From Aurelia coerulea (Eukaryota > Cnidaria > Scyphozoa > Semaeostomeae > Ulmaridae): a stretch of DNA of 64,000 nt. The notes under the pieces are model-generated. The model was given only the letters and a program-made list of their open reading frames with translations, did no database searches and had not been told where the DNA came from. The position numbers and the translations under genes are program-made. Within the stretch, counting starts at the first letter, position 1. Each line of letters opens with the position of its first letter. This document shows positions 45,028-56,943 of the stretch, piece after piece. The stretch is from positions 17,919,501 to 17,983,500 of the forward strand of contig CM076947.1 in the NCBI GenBank assembly GCA_039566865.1, read 5' to 3'.

Positions 45028-47586
45028 AGGCCTTATGCAGCCAAATTTTCGACATTGATTTTTCAATCTTTTCAAATAACTTATAATGTTATAAACATTT
45101 TGTGAAAGTTTCAAATCGAAATTATCAGTTTAAGTACTGAAAATTGTGTGTCAAAGTTGAGTAGTTTTGCAAGTTTAGCGCGACATTGACTTAGCCAATG
45201 TGACGTCACAATTATGACGCGCGAAACTGCGTGCATTGAACGCACAGTACGAGCATGGCGATTGCATCAACGAGAAAGGGGGGGACCCGTATGAAAAAAG
45301 CTTTGAAAATCTTGGGAGTTCTTGAAGAAAAGGCTGGTATTTTTACCATGATATCCATGAAATCAAGGAGCTTGGAATCAGGGTGAAAAACCCGTAGCGT
45401 CACCGTCATTAAGGGCGATGTTGTGATGCTCTACAGTGCGGCCTAATGAAGTTCAATTGGTTCCTACATCAAATTGCCTGGTCGTCTAAATCAAACTCTT
45501 CTATGAAGCATAGGTTCCAAATCTTTAAAAAGGCTGGTGTAAAATTCAGTGACCTATTTCTTTGAGCTGAATGACTTCAAAGAAACTTTAGCTATTTTTC
45601 TATAATCCTACCGTTGGAATTTTCTGAAATCTTCAATATTTTCAGAATTATAATGTTTTTCTTCTTTTTCAAGAATCCAAGAACAATTTTCAAAAAAACT
45701 TAAAACCATCGTAATATCTAAACTGTTTGACGCAACATGAAATAGTATGGAAGAAAACCATAGTTTATGAATGCCTACCATATGGTATAATTTAAAGTCT
45801 GTCACTCATCTGGTTTATGATTTAGAAATTTGATGACGTCATAACCTCAAATGAGTTGAAATGTAAGAGACGCTGTAATTTCGAAAAATATTCAAAACTT
45901 CTAAAAAGTCTAACGGTAGAATTATAAATAAGGATCTAAAGTTTCTTTCAAGCCATTCAATCAGAAGAAATAGGAAACTGAATTTCACACCCACCTTTTT
46001 GCGTCGACTTAAAGATTTGAAACCTATGCTCTTCTATGATGATGTTTTGGAGTAACGATACCTTTATAAGTGCTTGCTTCACTCCTCTTGGATGAATCAG
46101 AAATTTCAGGGCCGAATCCTGTCCTCGGTTAACGCTGAAGCGCTCAATGAAGTTACTACCCTACGATCCACTGTAGTTGTTTCTTTGAAGGGACCTGGTT
46201 GCTATCGAAAGCTTCCCTGCCATGCGTTCTTGCTTTCAAATAGAAAATTTGTTAAAGCCAAGCAACTGAATGTTTTCAAGACACTACATAGCTTTTTGTT
46301 TACATATCAGACTTACCGACTGACCCTCTCTCTTGTTTTGTAATTATGCCTCGATGTCTTTCATTGCCTCTGCCCACTTCAGGGTCATAAATTAGGCCTA
46401 TGTTTGACTAGAGTATATATCCCTTGTAATTCGTTATCATTTTGCATTCAGTGTCCTAATTTCTTGACCTTTCTCCAAGCAACGACCAGGAATCGCAGAG
46501 CAGAGACGATCGTAGTAATAACTGAGAACTTTAATGAAAGAGCCATGCAAGATAAACACCAAGTCAAACTTTCTGGTGGCTCGCACCACATTTGAAATCC
46601 AGCCAACAAAATAAATGTTTTTGCGCATTGGGAAAACTCTTTTCTTATGTAAAACAGAAAGATATTTCTTTCACTCTCCGTAATAAAAGGAGCTCACACC
46701 ATTAAACACTCCCGTGAGAATATTACAATGACTCAATCTACGATAAAATCAACAATAACTTTAGTACAAGCATTCCTAAAGCTTGGTTCCAGTTACTGGG
46801 ATGTTACAGGGAAGGCTTGACCTTCCAGACAATTCTTGTTTTTCCAGGCTTTCAGCTAGGCTTCACTTGTACGGGGACTTCGTGAAGCGCTGATACATCA
46901 GTCTCTAAAATTATTTTCAAGAAACCTCGAACGATCTTTGTTCTTTCAGGCTAATTCAGGTAAACTTGGACCCTGAACTCTATTTCCAGCCTTCTCTCGG
47001 CCTTTTTCAAGCCTCTGGTATCGCAGCTATCGCTGAGTAATTGCATTACACTTCACTTTCCACACTAGCCTGGAATAGAAGTCCAGGCTTTCGTGGCTAG
47101 TCCGGAAAATTTGCAGCCACTAGGCTCGCAGAACTGGCACCAGCCCTGTCGAGTCTGGCTCACTGTTCCCGCGACTGTTCCCGCCTGTTTAGCTTATTCT
47201 AGCCCTAGAAGGTTGGGAAGGCTGGAACTCCCAGATATTTCCTATTTTTCCAGACTTTCGGCAAGGCTTCACTTGTACGGGGACTTCGTGAAACTCTAAT
47301 GCATCAGTATCTTAGATTATTTTGAAGAAACCTTGAGCGGTCTTTGATCTTCTCGCGAGCTCCGCATTGGGGTTTACGTGACAAAACTTGTGCGTTGTGT
47401 TTGTGGTCATAATTGTGACGTCACGCACGAAGGTCAAATGTCGCGCTGAGTAGCATTTTTCAAACCGAATTTCACACCCTAACCGTAATGATGTTGATTA
47501 AAATTTGGTATCAATGAAATCAGTAAAGTTTGAATATTTCGAAAATCGAAAAAAATCAATGTCGAAAATTTGGCTGCAGAAGGCCT
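45028..47586. mobile_element. TTAA-flanked DNA transposon, 2559 bp
   Basis: TTAA at both borders (45024-45027 and 47587-47590). The ends are inverted and match for over 30 bp starting AGGCCTTATGCAGCCAAATT / AGGCCTTCTGCAGCCAAATT. Arms continue with a GTGACGTCACAATTATGAC block on both sides. Excising it with one TTAA rejoins the retroelement frame exactly. TTAA targets are used by piggyBac and Kolobok; the AGG start argues against classic piggyBac. No transposase seen. It carries a nested foldback and an internal direct repeat (46835-46955 and 47245-47360, sharing GGCTTCACTTGTACGGGGAC). Confidence 0.85.
45490..46050. mobile_element. Nested foldback element
   Basis: Inverted arms inside the TTAA element: TCTTCTATGAAGCATAGGTT at the left matches, inverted, the end near 46045; GTGTGAAATTCAG, GAAAGAAACTTTAG and CTACCGTTRG phrases follow on both sides. 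A decayed relative lies at 39485. Confidence 0.65.
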
Positions 47587-48092
47587 TTAAGGTCTGGAAT
47601 GACATCCCTATAAGTATTAGGGAGCTTCCTACCTTGTGCCAATTCAAAAACAACTAAAAACACACTTGATGAGCTGAAAGCCAATAAAAACACGACTCCC
47701 TGGAAGATCAGCAATGCCATTTTAAAGGACAGGTCCGGGGTTGGTGTGATTGATGGCGGGATGCGGGATGGTGCTGCTGTGGGTGATGTGTGGTGCTTTT
47801 TTCCGCTGTTTTTCGCCTTCTCCTTGTCGGGTTGCGTCTTCGGATGGGCGTTGCTTATTTGGGTGCGTGATTTCGCGGGGAGAGGGCGGGCAGTGGGGGG
47901 ATGTGTCGTGCGTCATTCGTGGCGGTTTCGTCTTGTGTTTTGTCGTCGGTCGTACCGGCTCCGGACTTGTCCTTCTAAGTCTTTTTCATATGTATATGAT
48001 ATTAATTTTGTAAAACTTTTCTTTATGTAGTATTAGAGCTGAAGGGATTTCGTGTATAAATAATTTAAAATGAAAAATGAAAATGAAATGGT
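47587..48092 (+). pseudogene. Family-C non-LTR, right fragment and 3' UTR
   Basis: Completes the C-terminus (VWNDIPISIRELPTLCQFKN, then stop). A GC-rich UTR block (about 47725-47965) follows and a tail of AATGAAAAATGAAAATGAAA at 48063-48090. RTE sequence resumes at once. Confidence 0.75.
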
Positions 48093-49395
48093 GAACAGAC
48101 GAACGATAATGCTGCCGCATCCGGGGTAGCCGATGAGAATACCAACGATAATGTTACCGCATCCGGGGGAGCCGATGAACATGCTAACGATCTCAACATC
48201 AGAACTCGCAGACAACAGAAGCATCTTCTTAGCATTGGAGCGTGGAATGTTAGAACCACAAATGATAGTGTCACATCGATCAGACCAGAGCGTGCAACTT
48301 CCATCATATGTAGGGAGCTCGAAAAAGCTGACATAGATATTTGTGTATTAAGTGTAGTAAGACGCCCAGGTTTGGGAACATCAAATAGAGGAGTCATACG
48401 ATCTTCTGGAGTGGAGGTGACGACAAGACTGCTGGGGTGGGCTTTGCCATCTCTAACAAACTGAACTGCATCAATCCGGCTCCAATTAATGACAGGCTTA
48501 TGACTGCGCGTATCCAACTTAAAGATAGTTCTTACCTCACTATCATAACTGTATATGCACCCACAATGCAAAGATCAGCAGAACAAAAAGAAACTTCCTA
48601 TGAAAAACTCAGTGAATGTGTTAGCAGAGCGAAGGGTGACTCTATTATGGTCCTTGGAGATTTCAACGCTCGTGTTGGGAATGACTGGAAGTCTTGGCCA
48701 TCAGTCATAGGCAGACATGGGGTGGGAAAGATGAATTCTAATGGTTTGATTTTATTAGAATTTTGTACTCGCTTTTAGCTCACAATAATGGGCACTATGT
48801 TTCCACTCAAGAACCGTCTTAAGAATACTTGGCAACACCTACGCTCCAAACATTGGCATCAAATTGATCATGTATTAGCTGACGAAAAGGCAAAGCAGTT
48901 CATAAATATAACCAAGATCAACCCTACTGCTGACTGTTTTACTGATCACAAACTCTTGATCTGTAAGTGCAAGAGAGGTATTAAACCACCCTGTAAACCA
49001 GATACAACCTTGAACAGAGAGAAAGTAGAGATGATGGAACTGTTTCTGGAAGTGAAACTGCCAGATTGTGGAGAGACATGGGAAGATTTGAAGAATCTTC
49101 TGCAATGTACAGCCAAAATGTCTTTTGGAAGAAGAAAAGGAAAGATAACGATTGGTTTGACGACCAGGATGAAGAGATTCAGACACTTCTGAAAGACAAG
49201 AAAGTGTCTGGTGATAACAAAGCTCTTCGAGAAGCAAAAAGAAAGTTAAAAAACGATTGGTTCCAGCAAAAACACAAGAAGCTGAGAGATACTCACAAGA
49301 AAAGAAGTACAGAGTGCTCTATACAACGCTTAATGCTGTGTATGGTCATAAACCAATAAATCTACATCCGGTTAGAGATAAAAGGGGTAAGCTTT
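48093..49395 (+). pseudogene. RTE-type endonuclease region
   Basis: Two more minisatellite units (NAAASGVADENTNDN, VTASGGADEHANDLN), then an RTE-clade endonuclease: LLSIGAWNVRTTND, ADIDICVLSVVRRPG, GVGFAISNKL, LTIITVYAPTMQRS, VLGDFNARVGNDWKSW, HGVGKMNSNGLILLEFCTRF, TWQHLRSKHWHQIDHVL and ADCFTDHKLL. Frameshifts and stops at about 48440 and 48776 disable it. It then reaches the linker (GHKPINLHPVRDKRGKLS) and is cut near 49395. Confidence 0.8.
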
Positions 49396-49786
49396 CAATA
49401 AACTAACACATAAATTTCACATAAACTATCAAATACGGATACATACTAGGATCTGTTTCACATTGGAGGTCATGGCTAGCACAGGCGATAATGCTGAACA
49501 GCAGGAACCCCGACCGAGAAAACACCACCGACAACAACTACCGCCGCTGCTGTTTCCCCTCCAGGGTCTCCACCGCTCAAAAACATTGCGCATGTGCTGT
49601 CGGTTTGAGGTTCATAGTTCGCAATGTTATGGATTTGAAAATTTGGGTTTGTGTGGATGAGTTGTCATTCACACTATAGACGCCTCACATCCAATGTGAA
49701 TCAGACTTACAAGCATTAAGAGAATGAAACAATTAAGGAGAATAGGACTTAGTATCTATGTGGTGTGTACCAGGTCTGAAATTATC
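49396..49786. other. Unassigned, probably family-F 3' UTR
   Basis: Lies between the broken RTE element and the last codons of a minus-strand family-F ORF2. No coding content of its own. Confidence 0.35.
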
Positions 49787-49992
49787 TTAATTGAACCGAC
49801 CAGTTCTATGGATGAAATTTAGAGTCAATTTGAGTACACTTTGGTTGACGTCATTTGAAAGGTCTTTATTGCCATACAATAAAAGTTGCGTCAGAACGTC
49901 GTTTGAAAGGCCGTTGATTTGGGCAGATAGTCGTAATAAATTTGAAACTCCAGCGAGAAGATCTCGTCGTAAAGTGTTAAATGCAGGTTTCA
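49787..49992 (-). pseudogene. Family-F ORF2 extreme C-terminus
   Basis: Reads LRRDLLAGVSNLLRLSAQIN, GLSNDVLTQLLLYGNKDLSN and LTLNFIHRTGRFN then stop, like the end of Jockey/CR1-type ORF2 proteins. The rest of the same gene lies at 53072-54458; an L2 copy and a palindrome sit between. Some of the protein (roughly 150 residues) is missing. Confidence 0.55.
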
Positions 49993-51283
49993 TATTTTCA
50001 TATTTTCATATTTAATTCTTTTAAGGAGGGTTGCCCTTCAGCAGAAGCTGGTTTTCAAGGGGCCCTCCGATAAAAACAATAATTAAAATCTACAGAAACA
50101 AAGTAAAAAGCTATTAATTAAATCAAACTATAAAACCTTATTTACAATATTCAAAACCTATGTACAATAATGTTTAAAATTTAAAATCAAGCGAAAGAAA
50201 AAGATGCCTGTACCTAAATAGTCTTGAAACTCTTCAGTGAGGCTGCCTGCTTAGACTCGGCTGAGAGGCTATTCCACAGTTTTGCACCTCTGTAGGAGAA
50301 ACATCTCTGGCCATTATTTGACCTTTTCTTGGGTAACCTAAGGTCGGTTCCTGTATTACGAAGGCTGTAGGATGAACACTGCGAATTTCGTGTGAAGAGG
50401 TCACACAGGTATTGTGGAGCCAGCTCATTTAAGGACTTGAAGACCATTGTCTGAGACTCATAGGCTACAAGTTCGTCAATGGTCTTCCATCCCAGCTCTT
50501 CGATAAGGGGTCTGCTTGGGGCATCGAAGCTGCTATGCGTTACAATCCTAGCAGCACGTTTTTGAAGTTTTTGCAACTGATTAATTTCAGTTGAACCAGC
50601 ACAGCCCCAAACAGAACAACAGTATCGAAAGTGGGGCTCAACAATACCTGTGTAGAGAGTTCGCAGAGTTTCTTGTGGGAGAAAAGACTTGGCATGTCTC
50701 AAAAAACCAACTGCCCTGGAGACCTTGCTGGAAACTGCCTTGATTTGTTCTTTCCAATCCAAGGAGCAGTCAATTTGCACACCAAGGTATTTTGTCTTTT
50801 TGACTACTTCAAGCTCATTATCGCGAATTTTCAGTTCCAAGTCTTTATTTTGACTTTTGAGAATGTTGTGTTTCTGCTTAGTAGAAATAAGCATGGAATG
50901 AGTTTTCGCAACATTCAGGGAAAGCTTGTTGCCTTGTAACCAAGTGTCCAGCTTCCTAAGGTCACTGTTAATAGCCTCATTCAGCCGAGTCAAATCATGA
51001 GACTGGTAGCATAAACTGGTGTCATCAGCATACATGGAAACGGTGGAATCTTGGACAGCTTGTGGGAGATCATTGATGTAGATGAGGAAGAGAAGAGGCC
51101 CAAGACATGAACCTTGCGGAACGCCAACTTCTATGTCCCCAACTTTTGAATCAACCCCATTAACCCTACAAAATTGTTTCCGGCTGGAAAGGTAGGATTT
51201 AAACCACGAGAGTTCACGTTGCTGTACACCGTAAAGCTCGAGCTTTTTGCAGAGGATATTATGATCTACACTGTCAAATGCCT
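49993..51283 (-). pseudogene. L2-type RT, 5'-truncated copy
   Basis: Open for about 355 codons (51282 to 50214) from SVDHNILCKKLELYGVQQRE through VGVPQGSCLGPLLFLIYIND, MYADDTSLC, thumb and C-terminus (SYRGAKLWNSL, KSFKTI). The frame has no internal stop, so it is young, but it starts inside the palm. The 3' UTR matches that at 9849-10051 and the tail is a repeat of AAATATGAAAATATG at about 49993-50015. Confidence 0.8.
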
Positions 51284-51284
51284 G

Positions 51285-53070
51285 ATGTTTTCAATAGATT
51301 GGCGGGTTTGTTTACTTTTTGTGAGATTAACCAATCACGCCACGTATTCTAACATCACGTGACGTACCGTGATTTTGCGGAAATTCAGAAGCTGTGGGGA
51401 TGAATACAAAAATACCTTCCCCCCCCAAAAAAAACTGGCGATGTGCAAATGGATTTTTGACAAATCAGAAATCTTTTCACATTTTCTGTTAGACTATAAG
51501 CTTGCCGAAAATTCTACCACTTCGGATTTTGATATTCAACTCAGATCGACAGAAATCTATGTTTGAATAACGCCCTAAAATCAAGGCAACGACTAACGTT
51601 GTACGTTCAGCAGACAGATATTCCTTGGAAGGACTACTTCAGACTGCTGCACACAGGCAACAAGGGAACAAGCATTGATTCGTAGACCACATTAGACCTG
51701 TCTCCATGAAATTTTCGGTGTTGCATAACATTCAAGAGGGGCAGTATCTTCTATGATATGGAGCACAGTACCATCTTCTGAAGCATTACAATAACATTCT
51801 AAAGTGCCAAAAACTCGACAGGAAACCCCTTCCAATAATGTCACAAATAAAATGTAAATCACAAGATACTCACCAATTCTTCATTTGCTATGATGAATTA
51901 AAAGCGGATAAATCCAAAAGTCCATAGGTTGCATGCGACACAAACGAATTTAACAAGAATAAACCCAATCGATTATTTCCACAAGTTTGAGCAGCACAGC
52001 CTTCACTGCGCTACAGTGTTGATGAAATGTCTACGACATTCAAATTCTGAGCTGAAATGGCGCAAAAACTGATCACGTCTGAAAGAATAGCATTTGTTTG
52101 CATAAACAAGTCGATTTCTTATGCTTAGATAATTCTTATTCTGAAAGTGCAGGGAAATAAATGAGTTTCACATTTTATTTGACCTGACCCCTTCATCAAA
52201 ATCTAGACTGTTGTCAATTTCCCAACTTTTCTCTCGATCAATTGAAAAAGAATTATCTAAGGATAAGAAATTGACTTGTTTGTGCAAACAAATGCTATTT
52301 TTTCAGACGTGATCAGTTTTGCGCCACTTCAGCTCAGAATTTGAATTTCGTAGACATTTCATCAACACTGTAGCGCAATGAAGACAGTGCTGCTCAAACT
52401 TGTGGAAATCATCAAAGTCGTTTGTGTCGCATGCAACCTATGGACTTTTGGATTTATCCGATTTTGGTTCATCATAGCAAATGACGAATTGGTGAGTATC
52501 TTGTGATTTACATTTTATTTGTGACATTATTGGTAAGGGTTTCTTGTCGAGTTCTGGCACTTTAGAATGTGATTGTAGTGCTTCAGAGGATTGTAAAGTG
52601 CTCGATATCATAGAAGATACTGCCCCTTTTGAATTTTATGCAACACCGAAAATTTCATGGAGACAGCTTAAATGCGGTCTACGAATCAATATTTGTTGCC
52701 TTTGTGCAACAGACTGACTGAATTAGTCCTTCAAGGAATATCTTTCTGCTGAACGTACAACGTTAGTCGTTGCTTTGATTTTAGGGCGTTATTCGAACCA
52801 ATATTTCTCTCGATTTGAGTTGAATATCAAAATCCGAAGTGTTAGAATTTTCGGCTAGCTTATAGTCTAACAGAAAATGTGAAAACATTTCTGATTTGTC
52901 AAAAATCCATTTGCACATCGCCAGTTTCTAGGGGGGAAGGTATTTTTGTATTCATCCCCACAGCTTCTGAATTTCCGCAAAATCACGGTACGTCACGTGA
53001 TGTTAGAATACATGGCGTGATTGGTTAATGTCACAAAATGTAAACAAACCCGCGAATCTATTGAAAACAT
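51285..53070. mobile_element. 1.79-kb palindrome (giant foldback)
   Basis: Begins ATGTTTTCAATAGATT and ends with its reverse complement. The arms, each about 850 bp, match almost throughout (for example CATCACGTGACGTACCGTGA, ACGACTAACGTTGTACGTTC, CATAGGTTGCATGCGACAC), with a spacer of about 100 bp near 52150-52250. No coding content. It has landed in family F, cutting the ORF after SRQQGQ at 53072. Confidence 0.85.
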
Positions 53071-53071
53071 T

Positions 53072-54458
53072 ATCTGCCCTTGTTGCCTACTCCACCTTCG
53101 GGAACTTAGTGACTCCCAGCCAAGCTCTGCATACAGTTTTTCTCGCGATGTTCCCCTCCATATTCCTGTTACAGCAAGGGCAGCAGAATACTGAACAGAT
53201 TCTAATTTTTCCATTAAATTTGATAAAATGATATTGTGACTGAATTCACATACTTTAGCTGGAATATGATAGATAACATCTCCATAGTCCAGGTGGGGTC
53301 GCACATAAAGCTTATATAGTTCATTTAGGGTATGCCTAGGTAGATATTTGGAGAGATGTTTTAGCAAACCAATGCCCTTTCTCGTTTTGGAGATAGCAGA
53401 TTTGATGTGAGCTGAGAAAGAAAGCTTTTTGTCCAAGATAATACCTAGGTGTTTATGTTCATCTACTTTTTTCACGGGTATGTCGTTAAAGAGGATCACT
53501 TGATGATCTATCTCGTTTCTTTTCCTTGAAAATAATACCTCAAAGGCTTGCTTTTGTGGATCGGGATTAAATGACATCCTCCACACTTGCGCCCATTGTC
53601 TTTTCATCTCCAAGTCATGGTTCATATGATTTGCAGCTTCGTTAGGCAACCGTAAACAAGGATGTGTCATCAGCAAAAAGTTTAACATTACATTTCAAGT
53701 CTTTCATGAGATCATTTATGTAAACAAGAAAAAACAATGGTCCTAAAATAGAGCCCTGGGGCACTCCTGCTAAAATATCTCCCCAATTAGAACATCGTCC
53801 ATTCAGAACGGTTCGCTGTTTACGGCCTTCAAGAAAACTTTGGACAAGAGAAAGAAGTTTTCCTGAGACACCACATCGTTTTAGTTTATAAATAAGATCA
53901 TCATGCGATACTCTATCAAATGCTTTAGAAATGTCGAGATACACGTAACGAACATCTTGAGGCGGATTACTGTCAAATGCCTCAAAAATTGTATGCGTTA
54001 TGGAAATTAATTGGTTGACTGTTGAGTCTCCAGGACGAAAACCTGATTGATTGGGGTTAAGTAAATCATAGGTGAAAAGATGTGAGTAGAGGGAGTCGTA
54101 CACGAGTTTTTCAAGCATTTTCCCAAAAATTGGTAAAAGAGAAATGGGACGGTAGTTACTCTTTACATTTGTTTCATTTTTCTTATGAACCGGGACTACA
54201 TTTGCACACTTCCATACTTCAGGAAATACACCATGTCTCAAACAGTTCGTGAATATTATCTTAAGAGGAGTAACTAATGAGGCATCGCTTAGTTTTATCA
54301 TTCTTATGGAAATTTCATCCCAGCCATGTGCTTTGTTAGGATTAAGTGATCGTATAATATTCAGTATCTTTTCTTCAGAGATGACAAAATCACTAATCAA
54401 GGTAGAAATCCCTTGTGTATCATGTGGAATTTCACTGCCTGTGTCAATTGTCAATTGA
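53072..54458 (-). pseudogene. Family-F non-LTR reverse transcriptase
   Basis: Right to left: RT entry (NPNKAHGWDEISIRMIKLSD, NVKSNYRPISLLPIFGKMLE), NQSGFRPGDSTVNQLISITH, motif A (VRYVYLDISKAFDRVSHDDL), GVPQGSILGPLFF, LFADDTSLF, a frame change at about 53650, then MNHDLEMKRQWAQVWRMSFN, HKHLGIILDKKLSFSAHIKS and YVRPHLDYGDVIYH. 5'-truncated before the endonuclease and cut at 53072 by the palindrome. A Jockey/CR1-type clade is likely. Confidence 0.8.
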
Positions 54459-54465
54459 CATCATA

Positions 54466-55795
54466 CTTCAACGGCTCAAGGCCCTAGCACAGATGCACTA
54501 GCCAGAGTCTCAATCAGGTTATAGAGAAGGTAGGAGTTTGATTGATGGAATCTTCACATTACGAAAAATTATGGAGAAATGCAGAGAACAACAAAGAGAT
54601 TTGCATATTGCCTGTATTGGCTTTACCAAGGCGTTTCATTGTGTGAATCGAGAGCTTCTCTTCAAAATCTTAGAAAAGCTTGGTTGCCCACAAAAATTCA
54701 TTAGTATCATCAAAAGTCTATACTCTGATGTGCATGCTAGATTGATTATAGATGGAGATCTATCGAAGCCGATTGAATACAAAAGTGGCGCAAAAAGGTT
54801 GTAAGCTTTCTCCAACCCTTTTTGGGATCCATGCAGCTGTTCTTCTCGTGCTAGCATTCAAAAATACCAACAACGCCTACAGCATCAATGTTCGTTTCAG
54901 GTATGATGGTGATATCTTTGACCTTCGTAGGTTAAAATCGACTACTAAGACAGTCACAGAAGCCCAATATGCAGGTGACATTGCTATCTTTTGCAATAGC
55001 GCAGAAGAGCTCCAACATCTTCTGTCTGCTTACAATGAATTATCCATGAAAATTGGCTTACGTATCAACATAAAGATGACTGAAATTTTGAGCATTGGCA
55101 CTAATGTGGTCTTTAACATCGAAGGAAAAAAGCTAGCCAAAGTGGATCGTTTTAAATACCTGGGCAGCTATATCACCAGAGACTGTAAAATGGATGAAGA
55201 GATCACAGCACGTATACAAGCTGCATCATGTGCTGTAGGAAGGCTAAGGAACAGAGTATTTGATTGTCGGGATCTAGCACCAGAGACAAAGCTCAAAGTG
55301 TATAATGAATGTGTAATTCCTTTGTTAACATATGGGAGCGAAACATGGACACTGTACCGAAAACACATCAGGCAGCTTAGAACCATTCAGCAACGTCACC
55401 TCAGATTCATCTTGAAAATTAAATGGGACGACTTTATCAGTAACTATGAAGTCCTAGGTTTCGCAAAGGCAGACGATATTAAAATTGTCCTTATCAGAAA
55501 CAGATTGCATTGGATGGGTCATGTTGCCCGTATGCCAAAGACAAGACCAGTTAAGGCACTTCTATACGGCGAGCTTGCAGAAGGGAGAAAGAAAGTAGGT
55601 CGACCACTGCTTAGATTCAAAGATACCATAAAAGATATTCTGAAAAGAGGCAATTTTCTTGAAACATGGACAGAAAGTGTAGATGATCGTCTTAAATGGC
55701 GCAGGTTGACGTTTGAAGTAGGTGGTCGAATGGATTTGAAGAAGAAAGAGAACAACAAAAGGATGCGTGAGAAGCAACACCAGAGAAAATAAGAG
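54466..55795 (+). pseudogene. RTE-type reverse transcriptase, 3' part
   Basis: Reads SLIDGIFTLRKIMEKCREQQ, a motif A with both conserved Asp changed (IGFTKAFHCVNRE), a frame change at about 54795, GCKLSPTLFGIH, a motif C with YADD changed to YAGD, DRFKYLGSYIT, a C-terminal RTE region (TYGSETWTLYRKHIRQLRTI, HWMGHVARMPKTRPVKALLY, KKVGRPLLRFKD) and a 346-residue last frame. Catalytically dead. The part between the endonuclease linker and the RT entry is missing where family F sits. Confidence 0.8.
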
Positions 55796-55912
55796 CGAAC
55801 TATGTCAGACTTCTTGAACACTTCAATCGTGTATTTAGACTTTGGACTGTAACTCATGTCTATGTTTTTGTGTTATACTCGTATGGGGTCTTTGGCGTAT
55901 ATATACTATAGA

Positions 55913-56285
55913 ACATCCAAACAAGCAGACAGTAGCTGAACTGAGATAAAACAAACGTCCTGTTAAAGATAAAACAAACGCTGCAGTTCTTCAATGTCCA
56001 TGCAATGTGATATTCGAGCAGCAGCATGAAGTTTTTGGCCAGCCTTTTTTACAAAGAGCCATCACGTGTTGCTTGAAAGAATCATTGATCAAAAGTTATG
56101 CCGAGACGGTTTTCCTCTGTACTTTCTTTCACACAGGCCTCGCCTATGTGGTCGTTGTTTCATTACACCCTATTGCAACAAAAATCATTAAGTGGCATTT
56201 GTCTTCATTTAGTTTCATGCAATTGGTTGGAAACCATTCAGTTACCTTAGGGCATCATTCTCTAATGCATAATGACATTTTCGAT
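55913..56285 (-). pseudogene. Family-B RT scrap
   Basis: Matches 42360-42730 of the larger family-B copy (same order of the thumb region), with many changes; no intact frame. Confidence 0.7.
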
Positions 56286-56943
56286 AAAGCTAGAGGTAGA
56301 TAATGTTCAGGAGAAAATGAAATACAAATGAAGTCGTTAACAAAGACTCGTAAGTACAAAATTTGACTTCGTTATGGTCTTTGGCTAATTCGTCGGTGTT
56401 ACTATACAATATCTTCATGAAAGTGGTTACAGGGAAGATGCATTTTTTTAAGGAAAGGATGTTGGGACAGTTGGTTTGATTTGGATGGATTTTTTTCAAG
56501 AATCTTTCTTCTTCACTGGCCATGTGATATGATAAATTTTGCGCTGTCCCTTACGTCATTGAAATAAATCATTGATGTGATGCATATGTGATCTGGGGCC
56601 CTTTTGCGGGTTATTTGAGGCACAAAATTTAGCCTGTCAGCATCTCCTCCAACAACAGGCAAACATTCTTGTCTAAAATTATTCAGTACGACGGCAGGCA
56701 AGCACGGCCCCACAGGTTTCACGATGCAAGCTTGGTCGAAAGTAAATTGTTATTATAAACAGAGTAGACTAGAATCTTCGCTAAATTTGATAAAAGATGA
56801 ATTTGGAATCGTGCGGATAAGGTTTCTTGCGCATCTGTTTTCCTTTCATATATCAGAGATAAGCAAGATAAGCAAGGTATCAGAGATATGTTAATTAACA
56901 TTCATATTTCTTTATTGGTAAAGTCATGCTTTCTGACTTTCAG
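56286..56943 (+). other. Intron sequence, no gene seen
   Basis: Unassigned. It ends in CATGCTTTCTGACTTTCAG, a strong acceptor with a good pyrimidine tract. Confidence 0.4.

Noticed and set aside
47746..48030. 94- and 87-residue frames in GC-rich DNA
   Set aside because: They lie in the 3' UTR of the family-C element, are hydrophobic by base composition and have no start context or homologous copy.
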